From G963692885 sp964657395 (lineage in GTDB: Bacteria > Acidobacteriota > Terriglobia > Terriglobales > Acidobacteriaceae): DNA of 5,979 nucleotides. Below the pieces are notes generated by a model, which was given only the letters and a program-made list of their open reading frames with translations, made no database searches and had not been told where the DNA came from. Where the stretch lies: NCBI GenBank assembly GCA_964657395.1, contig CAZZUX010000162.1:1-5979 (forward strand), in the 5' to 3' direction. This document shows, one piece after another, positions 1 to 4,544 of the stretch (positions are counted from its first letter, which is position 1; each line of letters begins with the position of its first letter). Position numbers and translations under genes: made by a program.

Positions 1-248
1 TGGAGAGTTGGACTCATCTGCAGATTTGGACCGCCTGACGATGGCTCGCCCTGACTATTACCTGGAGTCGGGGATGGAGCTGCGAGAGGCATCGAAGAAG
101 CCTGGGACCCGGAGTTCGTAGCAGTTCCCTGGACGCTTGCTTGAGTGGTTTGACCCTGAGCACTCGTCAACAGGCAGGCAAGAGCCGCGATAAACAGGAC
201 TGTCCTCGCGGAGCCAGTGTGGTTTGACAATGCAACCTGGAAACTCAT
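1..248 (-). CDS. Exported Ser/Gln/Pro-rich protein, N-terminal part only (runs off the window)
   Basis: This is the first 82 codons of a gene reading toward position 1 and continuing past the window edge; the frame is open throughout. The ATG at 248-246 is preceded by GAGG (257-254) with 5-nt spacing. The N-terminus is a classic Sec signal: an Arg at residue 15, a hydrophobic core at about 17-27 (TVLFIAALACLL) and likely cleavage after TSA (residue 30). Cys25 sits in ALAC, a poor lipobox, so lipidation is possible but not favoured. The mature part is rich in Ser, Gln, Thr, Pro and Gly and looks unstructured. No catalytic domain is reached, so function cannot be read from sequence. It lies 140 bp downstream of a glycosyltransferase on the same strand, so a polysaccharide export (Wza-like) or other envelope role is a guess from context. 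The coding call is solid; the function is unknown. Confidence 0.75.
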   Translation of the reverse strand, partial: MSFQVALSNHTGSARTVLFIAALACLLTSAQGQTTQASVQGTATNSGSQASSMPLAAPSPTPGNSQGEPSSGGPNLQMSPTL

Positions 249-265
249 CGTAACCTCGGGATCAT
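245..265 (-). CDS. Possible 6-codon leader peptide overlapping the start of the exported protein
   Basis: A mini reading frame, MIPRLR, starts at ATG 265-263 and ends in TGA at 247-245. The stop overlaps the ATG of the exported-protein gene as ATGA, the arrangement typical of translational coupling. It has a better Shine-Dalgarno (AGGAG at 277-273, 7-nt spacing) than the downstream gene. Frame and ribosome binding site are seen directly; that it is translated or regulatory is inference. It could also be a chance ATG downstream of a site that assists initiation at 248. Confidence 0.35.
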   Translation of the reverse strand: MIPRLR

Positions 266-272
266 ACCTTTA

Positions 273-277
273 CTCCT
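273..277 (-). promoter_or_regulatory. Strong Shine-Dalgarno AGGAG before the mini-ORF
   Basis: The minus strand reads AGGAG here, 7 nt before the ATG of the 6-codon frame and 24 nt before the exported-protein ATG. It is too far away to serve the latter directly, so ribosomes loading here would translate the mini-ORF first. Confidence 0.5.
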
Positions 278-313
278 AAACTGCACTTTCTGCTTTGTAA
301 ATAACCGTTCCGT

Positions 314-319
314 CTTATA
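314..319 (-). promoter_or_regulatory. Possible -10 element TATAAG upstream of the exported-protein gene
   Basis: In the 140-bp gap between the glycosyltransferase stop and the exported-protein start, the minus strand reads TATAAG, five of six matches to the sigma-70 -10 consensus. No good -35 lies 16-18 nt upstream. If used, the leader would be roughly 40-60 nt. A weak call. Confidence 0.2.
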
Positions 320-388
320 GCTGATCTCCAACCGCAGCCGCCCGATTTCAGGAGGTTGGTTCTAAAACGATCCAACTCGGTATCTTCA

Positions 389-1621
389 TCATTCAACCGC
401 ATCCGCTGAGCGTCTCCTAGCTAATTCCGACGCGTCCCGGTGGGTTCGTATCCAGACTGCGTCGACGCGGGAGGCCAGCAATATCTTCGGCATTAGCAAA
501 AGCTTCCAGAAGATGTACTTGGGCGCCTGCACCAGTACTCTCATGCCCTTCCAGAAATCAGGGCCGGCTTTCAACGCGACCAGAAAATGAAAGCAGACGA
601 TGGCCAGACCGAAGATGCCGTACGTCTGCATCCATTTCTGAGGACTGGGGAGAAGCAGGAGAAAGCAGATAGTTCCCGTGGCCAGCGGCAGACTCAGTAC
701 ATCCAGGAGCGGCTCCAGCAGCCTGGTCTGTCCACTTGCAAGCACTTTCAGAAGCATGAACGGCGCACGCCTCATCATCAGAAGGCGTCCACCCTCCCAC
801 CTTGCACGCTGCGTGCCGCTCCCGATGTTGCCCTGAGGCATTTCCCCGAAAATGGTCGCATCCTCTAAGAAGTGCACACGCTCTTTCGCAGTGACCAGTT
901 GGATGTGATACTCCAGGTCTTCAACGACCGAATCGGCATCGTACGGCACGCGCTCCAGTACTTCACGCCTTAATCCAAAGCCGTTTCCGAAGATGCCGGC
1001 AGACAAGCCGAGCCGCTCTCGCCCACGAGGGCGCACCACGTTGAATCCTTGAAAGCCGATAGCCGTCAGGGTGGTCTTGTCGGACGTCGAAGACGGAAGC
1101 ACTTTGTACACTGCCTGCACCGCGCCGGCAGATTCACTTAGGGCTCTCTGCACCTCGGGTAGAAATCCGGCACTGACCACCGAATCTGCATCCACGACAA
1201 CACATGCCTCAGCACCCTGTCTGAACGCCTGCAGGAAGCCGTGGCGAAGAGCAGCGGCCTTTCCCTTCTGAGAGGGATCGTCCACGAGCAGGACCCTGGC
1301 TCCGGCCTGTTCGGCTCTCTCCGCCGTGGCATCGCTGCAGTTATGCGCGACTACGAAGACTTGCACGTCAGTCGGCAGGTCTGCGGATAAGCTGCTCACG
1401 CATCGAGCAATCAAAGTCTCTTCGTTATGTGCCGGTATGATCACGGCGAGACGACGCCTGGCCACCGGAATCGCCGTCGCGACTTCAGTCTGCCGCTTCT
1501 TCGTCCGCCCTGGAAAAAGGGAGGCAGTCGTAAGAATCAGAAGTTCCAGAAGGAGCGGCAGCGTACCTGCCAGCAGGAGAGTCCCGAGAATTAAGTAGAG
1601 GCACCAGAATGCTTTGTGCAT
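389..1621 (-). CDS. Membrane-anchored family 2 glycosyltransferase (polysaccharide synthesis)
   Basis: A 410-residue inverting glycosyltransferase that would transfer a sugar from a nucleotide-sugar at the cytoplasmic face of the inner membrane. An N-terminal hydrophobic segment spans about 4-35. The GT-A domain (about 57-280) carries VIIPAHNEE (60-68), a nucleotide-binding Asp114-Asp115 region, the metal-binding DADS (144-147), FGNGFGLRRE (211-220), the catalytic-base type motif VVEDLEYH (232-239) and QRARW (271-275), which matches the QxxRW signature of processive cellulose-synthase-like enzymes. Two C-terminal membrane segments follow, at about 303-324 and 333-350, with a possible amphipathic stretch at 363-383. 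The ATG start is well supported by AAGGAG at 1635-1630, 8 nt upstream. It follows the WecG-STAS gene on the same strand after 239 bp and precedes the exported protein. Sugar donor and acceptor cannot be told, and whether it is truly processive is unknown. Membrane topology resembles compact family 2 enzymes of exopolysaccharide loci rather than the larger BcsA. Confidence 0.93.
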   Translation of the reverse strand: MHKAFWCLYLILGTLLLAGTLPLLLELLILTTASLFPGRTKKRQTEVATAIPVARRRLAVIIPAHNEETLIARCVSSLSADLPTDVQVFVVAHNCSDATAERAEQAGARVLLVDDPSQKGKAAALRHGFLQAFRQGAEACVVVDADSVVSAGFLPEVQRALSESAGAVQAVYKVLPSSTSDKTTLTAIGFQGFNVVRPRGRERLGLSAGIFGNGFGLRREVLERVPYDADSVVEDLEYHIQLVTAKERVHFLEDATIFGEMPQGNIGSGTQRARWEGGRLLMMRRAPFMLLKVLASGQTRLLEPLLDVLSLPLATGTICFLLLLPSPQKWMQTYGIFGLAIVCFHFLVALKAGPDFWKGMRVLVQAPKYIFWKLLLMPKILLASRVDAVWIRTHRDASELARRRSADAVE

Positions 1622-1860
1622 GCGAGCGGCTCCTTAGCGAAAGACACGCCGAAATGCGAAGCAATCTCTGCTCTGCAGGGAAGGGTCAACCGCCGACGCG
1701 CAGATCCTGGGAGATGAAGAGTAGCGGCAGCTCAAAGGCAGATGGAGGCACACATCCAGACGAGCGCCGGCTACCATGTCGCAGGGCAGACCTACGGGCA
1801 CGCGCTCATCTCCAAAAGTATTGACTGAAAAAATCATGACAGGGGAGTTCTATACGGCTC

Positions 1861-3276
1861 CTAGGTAACACTGATCGCGATCCGTTCATCCGACGGTTCA
1901 ACTAATCGGACCGAATGCTCTGCGCAAGACTCCCGCACAAGCGGGCGCCGCGCAATACCTCTTTGGCGGAATCCTTCCAGTCTTCTTGCTTCAGGACTGG
2001 CGATCATGAAGCCGCGATTGAACTCGAGAACACCGGGAACAACAGCACTCGTACTGATTCTACGAATCGCGTCAGCCACTTTCGGAGCAGTGCGGATCGC
2101 TGCTCCCGACCGGGTCGTCCGAAGGGCGCGAATCACAAGCGGGCGCAGACCAGTCAGCCACAACTCACGTCGGCAAAAGCGGAAGCGGGCCGCAATCCTG
2201 ATCAGCAAGCCCAGTGCATCTGAGCCGACATACGTAGAGCCGCTTAGGTCCAGCACAATATTTGAGCCGTTGGCGAGCGCCAGTTGTGTCTCTCGTGCGA
2301 AGCGCTTGGTTAACGGTCCTGTAAAGTTTCCAGTCACCCGCATGACCCGGACATCGCCGGTATCTTCGACGATCAGCTGTGGCAGGCTGTATTGCTTTAC
2401 CTGGGCGGCGACCGTTGCCAGTTCCATCGGCAGATGCAGAGCGAGCCCGAAAGCATTCTTGAGATATCGCCGCGCCAGCCGGCTCGGCTCCTGGGCTACC
2501 CGGTACAGCCACTCGAGACCCGTGTGCTGCATCCAGGACGGAGCGCGCTTGACCGAACCCGCGAGAAAGTCGAAGGAGGCGCCTACGCCGATGCAGACAG
2601 GAACATGCAGGCGGCCCCGATGCATGGACAGCCATTTCTCCTGCTTTGGATTTCCAAAAGCAACCAGGAGGATATCCGGATTCGCGGCTTCAATTCGCTG
2701 CAGCGTATCTTCATGGTCCATGCCATCGAGCGAAGCAAACGCCGGAGAATGCGAGCCCACGACCTTGACTCCCGGATAATTTGTCTCCATCCAGGCGGTT
2801 GCACCCGCGAGGCTGGATGGGGTGGAGCCGAGCAGAAATATGCGATAGCCACAGCGCGCCGACAGGTCTGCCAGCCGTGGAACCATATCCGAACCGGTGA
2901 CCCGTTCCTTGAGGCGCTTGCCTTTCAGCACCGAGGTCCAAACCAGCGGCATGCCATCGGCCAGCACCATGTCGCAACGGCTGAGAACTTCTTCAAGTTC
3001 ATCATCGACGATGGAGTTGATAAGGAAGTCGGTGTTCGCAGTAGCAATCTGGTGGAATCCACCTTCGGCAATCCATTCCTGGATCTTGCCGATCACGTCG
3101 TCCATGGTGACGTTGTCGATCGGCACACCTAATACCGAGACCAGGGAGGAATCGCTTGGCGCGGAGCGACGCACCTCGATCGCGGACAGTCCCTGCGATG
3201 TTGAGCGCAGGACCGTGCGGATAGAAGCAGGTGCGGCAGATTCTCTAAAATCAATTTGTTCTCTAAGGCTAGGCAA
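1861..3276 (-). CDS. WecG/TagA/CpsF-family glycosyltransferase fused to a C-terminal STAS domain
   Basis: A 471-residue two-domain protein. Residues about 46-275 are a complete WecG/TagA/CpsF (GT26) transferase, a family that adds the second or a terminal sugar to lipid-linked intermediates in teichoic acid, enterobacterial common antigen and exopolysaccharide assembly. Motifs in order: TANTDF (79-84), LADGMP (105-110, with the conserved Asp107), ERVTGSDM (124-131), FLLGS (147-151), LLVAFGNPKQEKW (203-215), GVGASFDFLAG (230-240) and the RAPSWMQ...GLEWLYR...EPSRLARRY appendage (244-271). A STAS domain follows at about 297-408, with IVLDLSGSTYVGSDALG (340-356). A further tail of about 63 residues (409-471), Arg-rich near 430-448, is unassigned. 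Family members are usually about 240-260 residues, so the C-terminal 195 residues are extra. The start is TTG, chosen because GGTGGAG lies 8 nt upstream; about 45 poorly conserved residues precede the domain. It probably opens the transcription unit leading to the family 2 glycosyltransferase. The exact sugar is unknown. Confidence 0.92.
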   Translation of the reverse strand: MPSLREQIDFRESAAPASIRTVLRSTSQGLSAIEVRRSAPSDSSLVSVLGVPIDNVTMDDVIGKIQEWIAEGGFHQIATANTDFLINSIVDDELEEVLSRCDMVLADGMPLVWTSVLKGKRLKERVTGSDMVPRLADLSARCGYRIFLLGSTPSSLAGATAWMETNYPGVKVVGSHSPAFASLDGMDHEDTLQRIEAANPDILLVAFGNPKQEKWLSMHRGRLHVPVCIGVGASFDFLAGSVKRAPSWMQHTGLEWLYRVAQEPSRLARRYLKNAFGLALHLPMELATVAAQVKQYSLPQLIVEDTGDVRVMRVTGNFTGPLTKRFARETQLALANGSNIVLDLSGSTYVGSDALGLLIRIAARFRFCRRELWLTGLRPLVIRALRTTRSGAAIRTAPKVADAIRRISTSAVVPGVLEFNRGFMIASPEARRLEGFRQRGIARRPLVRESCAEHSVRLVEPSDERIAISVT

Positions 3277-3284
3277 GAGTAAGA

Positions 3285-3291
3285 CTCCACC
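3285..3291 (-). promoter_or_regulatory. Shine-Dalgarno GGTGGAG fixing the TTG start of the WecG-STAS gene
   Basis: The minus strand reads GGTGGAG, ending 8 nt before TTG 3276-3274. No ATG in frame exists before residue 58, which is already inside the conserved domain, so this site decides the start. Confidence 0.65.
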
Positions 3292-3324
3292 GAATTGGCG
3301 CTAGGCGCTGATTGGATTGAGGGT

Positions 3325-3344
3325 CACGCCTCTCGGCGTGTCAA
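3325..3344 (-). promoter_or_regulatory. TTGACA -35-like hexamer overlapping an inverted repeat
   Basis: The minus strand reads TTGACA at 3344-3339, a perfect sigma-70 -35 hexamer. It overlaps CACGCC-GAGA-GGCGTG (3340-3325), a perfect 6-bp inverted repeat. With 17-nt spacing the -10 would be CTCAAT (3321-3316), only three of six matches, so the promoter would be weak or need help. This would place transcription about 35 nt before the TTG start. As RNA the repeat would form a 6-bp hairpin with a GAGA (GNRA) tetraloop, so operator and leader hairpin are both possible. Confidence 0.35.
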
Positions 3345-3518
3345 ATGATGCAAGGTGTTGCCCCGATTTCGAACTACAGGCAGACTTGCTCGATCAATCC
3401 GGCAAGACTTCGCCTCTACTGCTCCCAGAAACTGCGAAATTGTTACAGTCGTTCGATTGTGCTCTGCTTCTGTTGACAGACAGTTAAAACAAGGCCCAAT
3501 TCTTTGTAATAGCTGCTT

Positions 3519-3537
3519 CACTCTGCCGCAGTTGTAT
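3519..3537. repeat. Imperfect direct repeat, copy 1 (19 nt)
   Basis: The plus strand reads CACTCT-G-CCGC-AGTTGTAT. The blocks CACTCT, CCGC and AGTTGTAT recur in the same order at 3601-3623, with short insertions. The blocks account for 18 of the 19 bases. Confidence 0.4.
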
Positions 3538-3600
3538 GAAACATCGGCAGTTTCAAATGAAAGTTAAGTCGCTTGGTGTTACATTCCCGCGAAAGTTTTA

Positions 3601-3623
3601 CACTCTTCACCGCAAAGTTGTAT
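3601..3623. repeat. Imperfect direct repeat, copy 2 (23 nt)
   Basis: The plus strand reads CACTCT-TCA-CCGC-AA-AGTTGTAT, the same three blocks as copy 1, which starts 82 bp earlier. The differences are 4 nt of indels and one substitution. It lies about 330 bp upstream of the WecG-STAS start; a regulator-site role is inference. Confidence 0.4.
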
Positions 3624-3664
3624 CGCGATGTGTTCAAAGTACATCCTTACTGCCGTATTTGCCA

Positions 3665-3689
3665 CGGCGCTTTGGTAACACCGACGCCG
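3665..3689. repeat. Imperfect hairpin-forming inverted repeat
   Basis: On the plus strand CGGCG (3665-3669) pairs with CGCCG (3685-3689), and TTGGT pairs with ACCGA around an AAC loop, with a 2-nt bulge and one G-U pair. On the minus strand the G-U becomes a C-A mismatch. No T-run follows on either side, so this is not a standard terminator. Confidence 0.25.
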
Positions 3690-3794
3690 GTCAAGGGTGA
3701 ACGTAGGTAATGGAGTAACGTGCGCCTACTTAGAGTCCGAAACCTCCTCCATCTCAGCGCGAAGGCTCATTCGTTTCCATCCTGAGGGTCTGAG

Positions 3795-3818
3795 TAGAAC
3801 CCGCAATGTTGCGGTCTA
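3795..3818 (-). terminator. Hairpin just downstream of the YkgJ-like gene, possible terminator without U-tract
   Basis: CCGCAA-TG-TTGCGG (3801-3814) is a perfect 6-bp inverted repeat; flanking TAGA (3795-3798) and TCTA (3815-3818) add 4 bp across a 2-nt bulge. It begins 16 bp after the YkgJ-like stop codon, a terminator-like position. No T-run follows on the minus strand, so an mRNA 3'-end stabilising hairpin or a chance palindrome are alternatives. Confidence 0.3.
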
Positions 3819-3834
3819 GCCGACTCCCGCTTGA

Positions 3835-4506
3835 TCACCCTTCAGGAACCGCAGTCTGATGATTCCACCAGGATGCAAAGGCAAAGCTCACCGTAGTTTC
3901 CGCATCCCGGCTGAACAGATCATCGGTTTGCTCAAGGTCCCTGAGCAGCTGCACTTCAAGCTGTTCGGGATCGGGGCTCATCTCACACGCGGCGATTTCA
4001 TCCTCGGTAGCGTCGACAAAGCAGAGCTCGCACACAGATAGTGCGACCTCAACTGTACTTCTAGGTGTTACTTCGCCGCGCACAGGGGGACCAAAGACCC
4101 GGCAGGTCATCGGCCTGCTCGCATAAAGGTCACACATCTGCGTTGCAGGATCGAGCACCGGACAAACTTCTTCGTTCAGGAAATCGGCAAATCGGGCGGT
4201 CTGCTCCGGGTCTTGGCCAAGCATGCCGGTCCGCGCATCCCCGGGAAAATCGCCGGCAGCCTGCAGTATGGCGTTTGTGAGCCTCTGCTTCAGTCTCTGT
4301 GCGCGTTCAGGGTCGGAGGCCTGCAATTGAATAAAGCCCTGGCGAAGCCGATGCACATCCAGTGCGTTGATGGCGAATGAGCCAGTACAGCATTGGGAAC
4401 ATCCTGGATGGCACACGAGATGCCGTCCACTGCGTTCTGCCGCGTCCGCGAGGGCAGCATCGACGATCTGGATCAACTGTTCGTCGCTGTGTTTGGCATC
4501 TCTCAA
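3835..4506 (-). CDS. YkgJ-family cysteine-cluster protein (putative Zn/Fe-chelating)
   Basis: A 223-residue soluble protein with no signal peptide or membrane segment. The N-terminal cluster is CHPGCSQCC (32-40; Cys32, Cys36, Cys39, Cys40). A second cluster, CPVLD...CDLY..RPMTCR (Cys115, Cys125, Cys135), is the signature of the YkgJ-type CxxxCxxCC family, annotated as zinc- or iron-chelating with no settled biochemical role. Further cysteines at 159, 162 and 174 may join the site. The C-terminus ends in an aromatic FAFASWWNHQ stretch. The start used is TTG; only a weak GGA lies 15 nt upstream, and a second TTG at residue 11 is an alternative. The frame stays open upstream into the divergent gene but without ATG or GTG. 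It is divergent from the amine oxidase across 38 bp, so shared control is likely. Family assignment is firm; exact function and start are not. Confidence 0.88.
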   Translation of the reverse strand: MRDAKHSDEQLIQIVDAALADAAERSGRHLVCHPGCSQCCTGSFAINALDVHRLRQGFIQLQASDPERAQRLKQRLTNAILQAAGDFPGDARTGMLGQDPEQTARFADFLNEEVCPVLDPATQMCDLYASRPMTCRVFGPPVRGEVTPRSTVEVALSVCELCFVDATEDEIAACEMSPDPEQLEVQLLRDLEQTDDLFSRDAETTVSFAFASWWNHQTAVPEG

Positions 4507-4544
4507 TTGGGCTGCGAATTGTCCATTCCAGTTTATCTTGACGT
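4507..4544. promoter_or_regulatory. Short divergent intergenic region between the YkgJ-like and amine oxidase genes
   Basis: Only 38 bp separate the two annotated starts, so at least one promoter must reach into the opposing gene. TATCTT (4534-4539, plus strand) is a modest -10-like match with no proper -35. Neither start has a ribosome binding site of normal strength, which would be compatible with leaderless or short-leader transcripts. Confidence 0.35.

Larger units (their letters stand above)
3277..3834. other. 558-bp gene-free region between the WecG-STAS and YkgJ-like genes
   Basis: No convincing gene lies here; short open frames lack ribosome binding sites and domain character. It is visibly more AT-rich than the flanking genes between about 3420 and 3660. 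It should contain the end of the YkgJ-like transcript (upper part) and the promoter and leader of the WecG-STAS gene (lower part). Within it are a TTGACA hexamer with an overlapping inverted repeat, a pair of imperfect direct repeats, AAAGTT motifs and two hairpin-forming inverted repeats, listed separately. Confidence 0.7.

Noticed and set aside
1634..1837. 67-codon minus-strand frame filling the gap between the two glycosyltransferase genes
   Set aside because: No Shine-Dalgarno before its ATG, no recognisable domain, unnatural composition (Cys, Ser and Arg scattered); it reads like non-coding spacer.
1837..1861. Possible terminator after the WecG-STAS stop (GGAG...CTCC followed later by T6)
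   Set aside because: The stem is only 4 bp with a 10-nt loop and the T-run is separated from it by several bases.
2006..3132. Two long plus-strand frames (257 and 246 codons) opposite the WecG-STAS gene
   Set aside because: They are mirror frames of a gene with a full set of family motifs; their translations show no motif and are Arg/Ser/Pro-rich as antisense shadows usually are.
3355..3380. tRNA-like string (TTGCCCC then GATTTCGAAC) resembling the 3' part of the tRNA-Gln at the window end, a possible att-site or tRNA remnant
   Set aside because: The match needs a 6-nt gap plus an insertion, and the putative T-stem (TGTAG/TCGGG) does not pair, so it is most likely coincidence.
3473..3501. 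TTGACA on the plus strand as a promoter
   Set aside because: The hexamer at the right distance (CCAATT) is a poor -10, and no plus-strand gene follows for about 1 kb.
3324..3521. 65-codon minus-strand frame upstream of the WecG-STAS gene
   Set aside because: GTG start with no ribosome site, covers the likely promoter and inverted repeat, and shows no domain character.
3277..3834. Sigma-54 promoter, riboswitch or CRISPR in the largest intergenic region
   Set aside because: No TGGCAC-N5-TTGC element, no regular repeat-spacer pattern and no recognisable aptamer core was seen on either strand by eye.
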